From: Nonlabens sp. YIK11
GTDB lineage: Bacteria; Bacteroidota; Bacteroidia; Flavobacteriales; Flavobacteriaceae
NCBI RefSeq assembly: GCF_001413925.1
Contig: NZ_LBMJ01000001.1
Coordinates: 1,197,001-1,261,000, forward strand
DNA: 64,000 bases
Direction: 5' to 3'
The notes beneath the pieces are model-generated. The model did not search any database. It was not told the DNA's origin and saw nothing but the letters and a program-made list of their open reading frames with translations. Below, piece by piece: positions 36,330 through 44,878 of this stretch. A program made the translations under genes and the position numbers. Position 1 is the stretch's first letter; each line of letters starts with the position of its first letter.

Positions 36330-37133
36330 ATGGAGATTGTAGAGGTTTTAGGTTACGTTGGTGCGCTTTTCATAGGATTGGTGCTGGGATTGATAGGTGG
36401 TGGCGGTTCCATTCTCACGGTGCCTATTCTAGTGTACGCGCTGTCATTCAATCCAGTTATCGCAACCGCTTACTCCTTATTTGTGGTAGGTTCAACCTCC
36501 ATGGTTGGCGCTGTAAAAAATATGTTTCATGGACGTGTCGCGTTTAAAACAGCCATCATTTTTGCTGTGCCAGCCTTTACCGCAGTGTATTTGACACGAG
36601 CGTTTATCATTCCTGCCGTCCCGCAAGATTTATTTTATATTGGAAATTTCAAGGTCACCAGAGATTTGGCCATCATGGTATTTTTTGCCGTGATCATGCT
36701 TATGGCAGCGATAACCATGATTCGCAACAGCAAGGAACAACTCATCGAGAAGAAGGCAGAGCTAAACCCCAATTACTTCATATTAGGTATCCAGGGATTG
36801 ATAATTGGATTCATTACCGGATTGGTTGGTGCTGGCGGCGGTTTTTTAATAATTCCCGCATTGGTGTTGCTGGCAAAACTACCCATGAAAAATGCGGTGG
36901 CCACCTCTTTATTTATCATTGCCATCAACTCGCTGATTGGATTTTTGGGCGATATACAGAACTACGACATCGACTGGCCATTTCTTTTGAAGTTTACTGC
37001 GATTTCGATTATTGGGATTTTTATAGGCATCTGGCTCAACAAATTTGTGGAAGGCAGCAAGCTCAAAAAAGCTTTCGGATGGTTCGTGCTCATTATGGGT
37101 GTCTATATCATCTATAAGGAACTTACCATATAA
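36330..37133 (+). CDS. TauE/SafE family sulfite/sulfur exporter
   Basis: 267 residues with about eight membrane helices and the two family repeats: GLVLGLIGGGGSILTVPILVY (about 16-36) and IGFITGLVGAGGGFLIIPALVLL (about 154-176). Family members export sulfite or organosulfur acids. The gene is driven by its own promoter with a Crp/Fnr-type operator and precedes a rhodanese. Confidence 0.94.
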   Translation: MEIVEVLGYVGALFIGLVLGLIGGGGSILTVPILVYALSFNPVIATAYSLFVVGSTSMVGAVKNMFHGRVAFKTAIIFAVPAFTAVYLTRAFIIPAVPQDLFYIGNFKVTRDLAIMVFFAVIMLMAAITMIRNSKEQLIEKKAELNPNYFILGIQGLIIGFITGLVGAGGGFLIIPALVLLAKLPMKNAVATSLFIIAINSLIGFLGDIQNYDIDWPFLLKFTAISIIGIFIGIWLNKFVEGSKLKKAFGWFVLIMGVYIIYKELTI

Positions 37134-37161
37134 TCTTTTGCAAGATGGATGATAAATATTT

Positions 37162-37177
37162 CGCTTTCGCGAAAGCG
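37162..37177. repeat. Palindrome CGCTTTCGCGAAAGCG, copy 12 (intergenic)
   Basis: Perfect copy between the TauE gene and the rhodanese gene. Confidence 0.95.
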
Positions 37178-37308
37178 AGTTCATCTACCATTTCTCAAAC
37201 ATTATTAAACCTTTATGATAGCAAAAGCTTCAGCCTAAATGATATTGCTCGAACGAGATCCGTCCTATGCCGTCCATCTTTAGTAACTTTAAAAAAGAAA
37301 TTCCAACG

Positions 37309-37680
37309 ATGAAAAATATACTTATAGCTCTTTTAGTTTTAGGCTTTTCCAGCAATATTCAAGCGCAATCTGACAGTCTGGTCACTGTATTGAGTAAGAA
37401 GGAATTCAAAGAGGCGATCACGAAAAACGAAGTCCAATTAGTGGACGTACGAACTTCAGCAGAATTTGATCAAGGAGCGATAGACGGTGCTATCAATATC
37501 GATTATTTTGAGAAGGATCAATTCAAAGAAAGCTTTGAACAATTGGACAAATCAAAGCCCATTTACATCTATTGCAGGTCTGGAAATCGCAGCGGTAAGG
37601 CCGCAATCATCCTTGAAGAACTTGGATTTACTAAAATCTATGATTTAAAAGGTGGCTATCTGGACTGGACCAAAGAATAA
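37309..37680 (+). CDS. Secreted single-domain rhodanese
   Basis: 123 residues from ATG 37309 (MKNILIALLVLGF...); the frame extends upstream but that stretch precedes the signal peptide and includes likely untranslated DNA. Signal peptide 1-20 ending IQAQ, then one rhodanese domain with VQLVDVRTSAEFDQGAI and the active-site loop YCRSGNRSG, whose Cys carries persulfide. Works in the periplasm, presumably moving sulfane sulfur to or from the neighbouring persulfide-handling proteins. Confidence 0.94.
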   Translation: MKNILIALLVLGFSSNIQAQSDSLVTVLSKKEFKEAITKNEVQLVDVRTSAEFDQGAIDGAINIDYFEKDQFKESFEQLDKSKPIYIYCRSGNRSGKAAIILEELGFTKIYDLKGGYLDWTKE

Positions 37681-37759
37681 TAATCGCAAGAGCGAACCGA
37701 AGGTTAGCATCAAGTAAAACGAAATAATACCAATAGCTTTTCAAGGACAATGCCCTTAT

Positions 37760-37803
37760 GTATCAAAGGTTACAACATCTTGTTTTTGCCTTTTTTATTT
37801 TTA
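37760..37803 (+). promoter_or_regulatory. Crp/Fnr-type operator plus -7 box, persulfide dioxygenase promoter
   Basis: Operator GTATC-AAAG-GTTAC (37760-37773; one mismatch in the left arm) and TATTTTTA (37796-37803; last base off the TAnnTTTG consensus), again 29.5 bases from centre to box. Confidence 0.65.
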
Positions 37804-37820
37804 AACCATAAAACAGAATT

Positions 37821-39149
37821 ATGAAGATCAAACAATTTGAATATAAGCCACTGTCCCATTATTCCTATGCCATACTGAGCGATGGGAAAATGGCAGTGAT
37901 CGATCCAGAGCGCGATCCAGAGCAGTATTACGCTTTCGCGAAAGCGAATAACGCCACCATCACCGCCATTATAGAAACGCATCCGCATGCGGATTTTGTG
38001 AGCTCGCATTTGGAAATTCACCAGGAAACTGGAGCCACGATTTATAATAGTAAAAAAACGGGAGCCGATTATCCGCACCAATCATTTGATGATGGTGATC
38101 AGATCGAGCTGGGCAAGGTTGTGTTGAAGGCGATCAACACGCCAGGTCATTCTCCAGACAGCATAACCATAGTTGCAACAGATGGAGACCAGACCGCGAT
38201 GTTTACTGGCGATACCTTGTTTATAGGTGATGTAGGTAGACCCGATTTGCGTGAGAAGGCTGGCAATATGAAAGCAAAGCGAGAAGAGCTTGCCGAAATG
38301 ATGTACCACACCACAAAACATAAATACACAGATTTACCAGATGATGCCGTTGTTTATCCTGCACACGGTGCAGGCTCTTTATGTGGTAAAGGTATGAGCG
38401 ATGCTGCCAGCAGCACGCTGGGCGATGAGCGTGCCAACAATTGGGCGTTTAAAGACCAGACTAAGGAAGAATTCATGGACACCTTGCTGGATGGTCAACC
38501 GTTCATTCCAGCATATTTTGGGTACGATGTGGATATCAATAAAACAGGTGCTGATAAGGTGGAGCCTGCTATCGAAAGCATCCCTTTTGAAGAGAATGCC
38601 ACAGCCAGCGGTCTTATCGTTGACATGCGAGACGAGGAAACCTTCAAAAAAGGTCATCTTAAGGGAAGTTTCAACATTCAGGCAGTGTCTGACAATGCAA
38701 AATTTGAAACCTGGTTGGGATCGATCATTGAGCCACAAGAAGAATTTACGCTTGTTATTGATGACGAGGAGAACAAGGACAAATTACTGCATCGAGTTGC
38801 CAAGATAGGTTATGAAAAGCAGCTTTCTAAAGTCATTACTCTGGCAAATAAGGATCTTGTAACCACAGACAAATTAGATCTAGAGGATTTTACTAAGCAT
38901 CCAGAGAATTATACAATCGTAGATATACGCAACACCAGCGAGGTGGAACAGGTAAAATTCTTTGGGAGCGCACTCTCACATCCATTACATGAATTGCGGG
39001 ATACGGCTGGTGAGATACCTACTGACAAGCCTATTGTTGTACATTGTGCCGGTGGATATCGCAGTGCGGCAGGCAGCAGTATTCTTGAAAAACAGGTCAA
39101 TGGCGTGACCATTTACGACTTGAGCGATGATATAGAAAAGTTTAAATAA
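37821..39149 (+). CDS. MBL-fold persulfide dioxygenase-like protein with two rhodanese domains
   Basis: 442 residues. Metallo-beta-lactamase fold at 1-250: THPHADFVSSH, NTPGHSPDS, FTGDTLFIGDVGRPDL and YPAHGAGSLCG, the pattern of ETHE1/CstB-like persulfide dioxygenases. The first rhodanese domain (about 255-345) lacks a catalytic Cys; the second (about 350-442) has it in VHCAGGYRSAAG. The enzyme class oxidises persulfides to sulfite, which the TauE protein could export. A palindrome copy encodes AFAKA (residues 37-41). Confidence 0.93.
   Translation: MKIKQFEYKPLSHYSYAILSDGKMAVIDPERDPEQYYAFAKANNATITAIIETHPHADFVSSHLEIHQETGATIYNSKKTGADYPHQSFDDGDQIELGKVVLKAINTPGHSPDSITIVATDGDQTAMFTGDTLFIGDVGRPDLREKAGNMKAKREELAEMMYHTTKHKYTDLPDDAVVYPAHGAGSLCGKGMSDAASSTLGDERANNWAFKDQTKEEFMDTLLDGQPFIPAYFGYDVDINKTGADKVEPAIESIPFEENATASGLIVDMRDEETFKKGHLKGSFNIQAVSDNAKFETWLGSIIEPQEEFTLVIDDEENKDKLLHRVAKIGYEKQLSKVITLANKDLVTTDKLDLEDFTKHPENYTIVDIRNTSEVEQVKFFGSALSHPLHELRDTAGEIPTDKPIVVHCAGGYRSAAGSSILEKQVNGVTIYDLSDDIEKFK
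37931..37946. repeat. Palindrome CGCTTTCGCGAAAGCG, copy 13 (coding)
   Basis: Perfect copy, read as AFAKA (YYAFAKANNA) in the metallo-beta-lactamase domain. Confidence 0.95.
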
Positions 39150-39159
39150 AAAGACGGTA

Positions 39160-39852
39160 TTGCAGGATAACGAGAGACATTACGTCAACCGTAGTGGTTG
39201 GTTGCGGGCAGGTGTTTTGGGAGCTAATGACGGCATCCTTTCCACGGCCAGTATCATTATAGGTGTTGCTGCGGCCAGCAGTACCAGAGATCCCATTATT
39301 ATCGCGGGCGTCGCTGGTCTGGTAGCTGGTGCCTTATCTATGGCTGCCGGTGAATATGTTTCCGTTAGTTCTCAAACAGATACGCAAAAGTCTGATCTCG
39401 CAAGAGAGTTGCAGGAATTGCAAGATACTCCGCAAGAGGAATTGCTGGAACTGGCACAGATCTATGAGAATAGAGGCTTGAAAAAAGAAACTGCTCTTGA
39501 GGTCGCCCAGCAATTAACCGAACATAACGCTCTTGAGGCACATGCCCGCGATGAGTTGGGCATCATGGACATTACAGAAGCCAAGCCTCTGCAAGCCGCG
39601 CTGTCCTCTGGAATTGCTTTTACCGTAGGTGGTTTTATGCCAGTGGTAGTAGCCTATCTGGCGCCGTTGGAACAAATGGAGTACGTGCAATATGGATTTG
39701 CGATCTTGTTTTTGGCTCTTTTAGGAGCAATTTCAGCGAGAGCTGGTGGTTCAAGTATCTGGAAACCGGTATTGCGCATCACGTTTTGGGGAACGATCGC
39801 TATGGGAATGACAGCATTGATAGGGCATCTTTTTGATGTGAACCTGGCTTAG
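39160..39852 (+). CDS. VIT1/CCC1 family membrane transporter
   Basis: 230 residues, TTG start, 10 bases after the preceding stop. N-terminal segment RSGWLRAGVLGANDGILSTASIIIGVAAAS is the family signature. Then membrane helices with GLVAGALSMAAGEYVSVSSQ and a cytoplasmic helical region (about 70-125), and C-terminal helices. Family members carry Fe2+/Mn2+. Why it stands in this sulfur block is not clear; iron-sulfur handling is one idea. Confidence 0.94.
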   Translation: MQDNERHYVNRSGWLRAGVLGANDGILSTASIIIGVAAASSTRDPIIIAGVAGLVAGALSMAAGEYVSVSSQTDTQKSDLARELQELQDTPQEELLELAQIYENRGLKKETALEVAQQLTEHNALEAHARDELGIMDITEAKPLQAALSSGIAFTVGGFMPVVVAYLAPLEQMEYVQYGFAILFLALLGAISARAGGSSIWKPVLRITFWGTIAMGMTALIGHLFDVNLA

Positions 39853-39923
39853 AAAGATTGCATGGTAATTTCTCTAGGCAAGCAGGAAAGCGATACTTCT
39901 CAACCTTAATAATTTCTAGAGCG

Positions 39924-39967
39924 GTAACAAAGGTTACACGGGTAATGGGTTGGGTACACTAAGTTTG
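39924..39967 (+). promoter_or_regulatory. Crp/Fnr-type operator plus -7 box, YeeE promoter
   Basis: Operator GTAAC-AAAG-GTTAC (39924-39937, perfect arms) and TAAGTTTG (39960-39967), 29.5 bases from centre to box, the same as the TauE and dioxygenase promoters. Confidence 0.75.
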
Positions 39968-39982
39968 TAAAAAATTATAATT

Positions 39983-40540
39983 ATGAGTTGGATAAATGAT
40001 CCATGGCCATGGTATGTTGCTGGGCCTTTAATCGCGCTTACCATGTTCCTGCTGTTGCTGGTAGGTAAGCAATTTGGAATGTCTTCACCGCTGCGCACGA
40101 CCTGCTCTGCATTAGGAGCTGGAAAGGCTGCAGATTTTTTTAGGTTTGACTGGAAAGCAGAGCGCTGGAATCTTATGGTGGTGCTGGGAGCCATAATAGG
40201 TGGTTTTATAGCCTCTAACTTTATGAGCGACAACACGGTAGAAATCAATCCAGAAGTGGCGCAGCAGTTATCCCAAGATTACGGCATTGAAAGTGCGCAG
40301 GAAGCCTACTTACCAACTGAAATCTTTGGGCTGGAGAATTTTATGGATCCAACTAATCTTGCCATTCTATTGATAGGTGGTATGCTGGTCGGTTTTGGTG
40401 CGCGATATGCTGGTGGTTGTACTTCTGGTCACGCGATCTCTGGATTGAGTAACCTGCAATTACCTTCTTTAATAGCCGTGATAGGATTCTTTATAGGTGG
40501 CCTGATCATGATCAACTTTATTTACCCTTTAATTTTTTAG
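39983..40540 (+). CDS. YeeE/YedE family sulfur transporter, first half
   Basis: 185 residues, about four membrane helices. The C-terminal loop GGMLVGFGARYAGGCTSGHAISGLS carries the family Cys (Gly-Gly-Cys-Thr-Ser-Gly-His). YeeE-type proteins take up thiosulfate through such cysteines. The companion half follows 3 bases later, a split that is usual in Bacteroidota. Confidence 0.94.
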   Translation: MSWINDPWPWYVAGPLIALTMFLLLLVGKQFGMSSPLRTTCSALGAGKAADFFRFDWKAERWNLMVVLGAIIGGFIASNFMSDNTVEINPEVAQQLSQDYGIESAQEAYLPTEIFGLENFMDPTNLAILLIGGMLVGFGARYAGGCTSGHAISGLSNLQLPSLIAVIGFFIGGLIMINFIYPLIF

Positions 40541-40543
40541 GAC

Positions 40544-40957
40544 ATGAGATACATCACATATTTAGTCATCGGCGTATTTTTTGGGATTGTCATGTTCAAA
40601 TCAGAGGCGGCATCGTGGTTTCGTATTTATGAAATGTTCCAGTTTGGAAGTTTTCATATGTATGGTATCATAGGATCTGCGCTGGTTATAGGAGTTATAG
40701 GCGTTCAACTGCTTAAAAGAAAAAATGTAGGAACACTGGATGGTAGCGAGATGAGCTTGAAACCTAAAGATAAAGGCGTTGCTCGTTATTTGATAGGCGG
40801 TACGATCTTCGGTTTGGGTTGGGCGCTTTCTGGTGCTTGTCCAGGACCCATGTACGTCTTGTTGGGAGCAGGTTTCCCGGCTATTTTGGTCGTTATTTTT
40901 GGCGCACTCTTAGGCACATTCCTATACGGTTTGTTGAAAAGCAAATTGCCACATTAA
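40544..40957 (+). CDS. YeeE/YedE family sulfur transporter, second half (DUF6691)
   Basis: 137 residues, about four membrane helices. The segment GGTIFGLGWALSGACPGPMYVLLGAG contains the second family cysteine loop (GACPGP). Together with the preceding gene it makes the complete two-repeat channel. Translated right after it. Confidence 0.94.
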   Translation: MRYITYLVIGVFFGIVMFKSEAASWFRIYEMFQFGSFHMYGIIGSALVIGVIGVQLLKRKNVGTLDGSEMSLKPKDKGVARYLIGGTIFGLGWALSGACPGPMYVLLGAGFPAILVVIFGALLGTFLYGLLKSKLPH

Positions 40958-40982
40958 GTAGTGTTGGGTTGTTTGATGAGTT

Positions 40983-40998
40983 CGCTTTCGCGAAAGCG
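40983..40998. repeat. Palindrome CGCTTTCGCGAAAGCG, copy 14 (intergenic)
   Basis: Core of a 20 bp perfect palindrome TTCGCTTTCGCGAAAGCGAA (40981-41000), 25 bases after the YeeE second-half stop codon. Confidence 0.95.
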
Positions 40999-41103
40999 AA
41001 ACTACTTTGATCATTCACCGTATAGCTTTCAGTCTAGAGGTGCTATCGACGACTCTATATTTTAGAGGAAATGTTAATCGTACCCGAATTTTCCTATTAA
41101 TTT

Positions 41104-41127
41104 ATGAGTTTTGTGCCATAAACTCAT
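41104..41127 (+). other. Leader hairpin before the large phosphatase/barrel gene
   Basis: Inverted repeat ATGAGTTT / AAACTCAT with an 8-base loop, ending 7 bases before the ATG at 41135. It may form in the leader and limit translation. Confidence 0.4.
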
Positions 41128-41134
41128 TTGATTC

Positions 41135-44100
41135 ATGGACAGATTCTACCCTAAAAAACCAGCGGAACGTACTCTTAATCACCTTTATCTTTTAGTGCTA
41201 CTGATGGCCTTTTGCGCACCAGCAGCCTATGCACAGCAGGATAAGGAGATTTCAAAAAGTGTGTATCTCACCGCAAACCTAGGTGATGACAACAACAGCA
41301 AATCTGCCGATGTTCTCAAGGCGATCGTAGAAGCTTCAAAAAAGGATAAGGATGCTGCTTTTGTGGCGTTGGGAAATACCACTAGAAAGGATGGATATCC
41401 CAAGGATAAAACCAAAAGAAAACAGGAAGAGGAATATCTTACCAACAATGTCCTAAATCCAATGGCAGACTTCAACGGCCAGGTGATCTATATTCCTGGA
41501 AAAAACGAATGGAACAAAGGTGGTCACAACAATATTGATGATCTAGAGTCCTTTTTACAGGACAATAGTAAAGGTAAATTCTGGCCTAATGACGGCTGTC
41601 CCATAGAACGCGAGACCTTAAGTGATGAGGTAGAACTGGTTATGGTAGACAGTCAGTGGTACCTGGAAGATTGGGATGATTATCCTTATATCAACAACGA
41701 TTGTGAGATCAAGACAAGAGAACAGTTTTTTGTCCAATTCAAAGATGAACTCAAGGATGAGCAGAACAAGACGGTCATCGTCGCGATTCATCATCCTATA
41801 TTAAGTGCCAACCGTCGTGGTTTCTTTGAGCGTATGGGTGGTTTTTCAAATCAATCCTACTTCAACAATCAGATGCAGTACTTGGTAGGCCGACTGGAAA
41901 CTATTGCAAGCCAGTTTGAAGATGTGGTTTTCGTTTCTGGAAACCATAAAAACCTGCAGTTTTTGATGGATGACGGCATCCCACAAGTGATTAGTGGCGC
42001 TACTGCAGGAACAGAAAAAACCCGCAATAATTCCAAAAAAGAAATTTTCTCCAATAGTGAACATGGTTTTTCAAAGCTTACCGTTTTTAAGGATGGTAGT
42101 TCCCAGGTAGAAATTTTTACTGTGGATGGAGCTAGTGTAGAGCTGGTACACACATCAGAAATTGAGCTTAAGAAAGGAAGCCTGGAAGATTTTGAATACC
42201 ATACTAAAGATGAATTTGGTGAAACTTATGACGCTTCTATTTATACCAAAGAAGAAACCGATAAGTCTGGTGTGTACAAATGGTTCTGGGGTGATCATTA
42301 TAGAGAAGTGTATTCCAAAGAAATCACCGCACCTGTGTTATTCCTAGACGATTTACCTAACAACGTCAGAGCTATTACTGAAGGTGGTGGGAACCAATCC
42401 AGAAGTTTGCGATTGATTGATGATAACGAGAACGAATTTACCGTTAGGGAATTGCGCAAGAGTGCCGTACGTTTTATCCAATCTTCCATTGACGACCATT
42501 ACGTGTTAGAGTATATGAAAAATACCATTGCAGAAGAAATCGTTCAGGATTATTATACTTCTGCCCATCCTTATGCACAATTTGCCGTGAACGAATTGAT
42601 GGATGCTGTCGATATTTATCATGCAAATCCGCGAGTGGTGTACCTACCTAAGCAAGAACGTTTGGGCCGATTCAATGAAAGCTACGGTGATAAACTTTAT
42701 ATGTTTGAAGAGCATGTAGGCGATGAGAATATTGGTCTAGGTATTTTTGGAAATCCTGATGACATCATCAGCACTGCAGATTTATTGATCGAGATACGCG
42801 AGGACAAGGATACCCAAGTAGACGAGTCTGCCTTTATCAAGGCAAGACTTTTTGATATGTTGATAGGTGATTGGGACCGTCATGAAGATCAATGGCGCTG
42901 GGCAATGACTGAAAAGGAAGACGGCACACAAGTATACGTTCCTATTCCTAGAGACCGTGATCAAGCGTTCCCTAAATACGACGGTATATTCCCAACCATT
43001 TTGAAGCTAGGAGCACCCTTAGCCCGTAACATGCAAACCTATGCACCAGAGGTCCAAAACATCAAAACCTTCAATAATGCTGGGTATTACCTGGATAAAA
43101 CCTTTATCAATGAAGCAGATTGGCAGGATTGGAAGGCACAAGCAGAATACATTCAAAACAATTTGACCGATGAGGTGATCGACAACGCATTTGAGAATCT
43201 ATTACCAGATACTAGAGATGAAAACACCGCCCAAATCAAGGAGATTCTGAAAAAACGAAGAGCTAATCTCGTGCAAATCGCCCAAGATTACTACGATTAT
43301 TTCAAGAAATATGAAACGGTTGTCGCTACCACAAAAGACAATGTAATTGATGTAGAGCGTCTTCCTAATGGTGTGACGAATATCAAGATCACCCAAAAAG
43401 ACAAGACCATATTTGAGAACACCTATAATCGTGACTTAACTAAAGAGATCTGGTTGTATGCGTTGGATGGTGATGACACGATAAACGTTACTGGTGACGG
43501 CAGCAACTACATAGATTTAAAGATTTTTGGTGGTGAAGAGAATGATATTTATAACATCGAGAATAGACGCAAGGTCAAAGTGTTTGATTACGCTTCTAAG
43601 AAAAATACCTTCAATACGCCGGTCAATAAAATGCTGTCTGATTCTTATGACATCAACAATTTTGATCCTACTAAACGCGTGTATTCTACAAACGTCATTT
43701 TACCTAGTATAGGCTTTGATCAAGATGCTGGATTCAATGCAGGTATCAACAATACGTACACTACTTATGGATTATTGCGCAATCCATTTACGGCACAACA
43801 CTCCATATCGGCTCAATACTTCTCTGCCACGCAAGGTTTTGAATTTAATTATGTTGGTGAGTTTGCTCATATTTTTTACAACTGGAACTTTGGGCTGGAC
43901 GCTCGCTATACTACTGGGAATTATGCAACCAACTTCTTTGGGATAGGTAATGGAACTTTTTATGATGATGATGCAGTAAGTCTAGACTTTAACCGTACTG
44001 AAATCAGACAATGGCACGTTCAACCTTCGTTGAAATTCAAAAAATACAATGACTTTACAGCCCATGTGGCGGCAAGGTTAGAGTCTAACGAGGTAGTCGA

Positions 44101-44734
44101 TGATCAAGGTGGTTTTATTGAAACCCAATTCAATGCCAATAACGATGTTTTTGAAAGACAGTTGTACGCTGGTGGTGAAGTAGGTTTTAACTACAACAAC
44201 AAGCAAGGCTTGATAAGCTATCCACGCCGCGGTATGGAGATAGGCGTTGTGGCAGGTTACAAACGCAATGTCGATAGTGAATTCAATAACGAGTTTTCTT
44301 ATGTACAACCTACGGTTTCCTTCATTTACCCTATTCATGAAAGTGGTGCTGCGGCACTTGCCACTAAAGCTCAAGCCCAGTTCAATATAGGAGAGAGCTA
44401 TGAGTTTTACCATGCAGCATCTGTTGGTGGTAATGAAAGCTTGAGAGGTTATCGCAACGATAGGTTCCAGGGACAGACTTCCTTTTTTCAATCCACAGAC
44501 CTGCGCGTTGGTATCACAAAATTCCGAACTTCATATGTACCCATTCGTATAGGTGTTACTGCAGGGTTTGACTACGGTCGCGTATGGGACGATACAGACA
44601 CGTCAGAAAAATGGAAAAACAGTTATGGTGGATCGATTTTCATCAATGGTTTCCAGGCGATTACTGCAAACATTGGTTATTATCAAAGTGATGAAGACAA
44701 TCGTATTATTTTCACCGCTGGTTTTAGATTCTAA
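41135..44734 (+). CDS. Degenerate metallophosphoesterase fused to an outer-membrane barrel
   Basis: 1199 residues. Signal peptide 1-34 (ending AYAQ). Residues about 40-300 follow the calcineurin-like phosphoesterase fold, and the segments MVDSQWYLEDW and AIHHPILSAN are family-typical. However, metal-ligand motifs are altered: GDDNN (50-54), GNTT (80-83) for GDNxY, PGKNEW (121-126) for PGNHDW, and SGNHKN near 265 for GHxH. Middle 350-800: a helical domain with DWDRHEDQWRWAM. From about 830: a BamA/surface-antigen barrel ending in ITANIGYYQSD and TAGFRF. It is probably an outer-membrane-anchored surface protein. Confidence 0.88.
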   Translation: MDRFYPKKPAERTLNHLYLLVLLMAFCAPAAYAQQDKEISKSVYLTANLGDDNNSKSADVLKAIVEASKKDKDAAFVALGNTTRKDGYPKDKTKRKQEEEYLTNNVLNPMADFNGQVIYIPGKNEWNKGGHNNIDDLESFLQDNSKGKFWPNDGCPIERETLSDEVELVMVDSQWYLEDWDDYPYINNDCEIKTREQFFVQFKDELKDEQNKTVIVAIHHPILSANRRGFFERMGGFSNQSYFNNQMQYLVGRLETIASQFEDVVFVSGNHKNLQFLMDDGIPQVISGATAGTEKTRNNSKKEIFSNSEHGFSKLTVFKDGSSQVEIFTVDGASVELVHTSEIELKKGSLEDFEYHTKDEFGETYDASIYTKEETDKSGVYKWFWGDHYREVYSKEITAPVLFLDDLPNNVRAITEGGGNQSRSLRLIDDNENEFTVRELRKSAVRFIQSSIDDHYVLEYMKNTIAEEIVQDYYTSAHPYAQFAVNELMDAVDIYHANPRVVYLPKQERLGRFNESYGDKLYMFEEHVGDENIGLGIFGNPDDIISTADLLIEIREDKDTQVDESAFIKARLFDMLIGDWDRHEDQWRWAMTEKEDGTQVYVPIPRDRDQAFPKYDGIFPTILKLGAPLARNMQTYAPEVQNIKTFNNAGYYLDKTFINEADWQDWKAQAEYIQNNLTDEVIDNAFENLLPDTRDENTAQIKEILKKRRANLVQIAQDYYDYFKKYETVVATTKDNVIDVERLPNGVTNIKITQKDKTIFENTYNRDLTKEIWLYALDGDDTINVTGDGSNYIDLKIFGGEENDIYNIENRRKVKVFDYASKKNTFNTPVNKMLSDSYDINNFDPTKRVYSTNVILPSIGFDQDAGFNAGINNTYTTYGLLRNPFTAQHSISAQYFSATQGFEFNYVGEFAHIFYNWNFGLDARYTTGNYATNFFGIGNGTFYDDDAVSLDFNRTEIRQWHVQPSLKFKKYNDFTAHVAARLESNEVVDDQGGFIETQFNANNDVFERQLYAGGEVGFNYNNKQGLISYPRRGMEIGVVAGYKRNVDSEFNNEFSYVQPTVSFIYPIHESGAAALATKAQAQFNIGESYEFYHAASVGGNESLRGYRNDRFQGQTSFFQSTDLRVGITKFRTSYVPIRIGVTAGFDYGRVWDDTDTSEKWKNSYGGSIFINGFQAITANIGYYQSDEDNRIIFTAGFRF

Positions 44735-44753
44735 AGTCAACGTATCAAAAAGC

Positions 44754-44785
44754 AAAAGGCTGGAAATAACTCCAGCCTTTTTTTA
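44754..44785 (+). terminator. Terminator of the phosphatase/barrel gene
   Basis: Stem AAAAGGCTGGA / TCCAGCCTTTT with a 6-base loop and a T-run. Confidence 0.9.
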
Positions 44786-44808
44786 TGCGTTATAGATAGT
44801 AAGGAGTT

Positions 44809-44824
44809 CGCTTTCGCGAAAGCG
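44809..44824. repeat. Palindrome CGCTTTCGCGAAAGCG, copy 15 (intergenic)
   Basis: Perfect copy; flanks extend the symmetry to 24 bp (44805-44828). It lies between two convergent genes. Confidence 0.95.
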
Positions 44825-44878
44825 AACTATTCCAACGTCAACCTAGAATCATTAAGATTCTGGGTTCACATTCTATTC

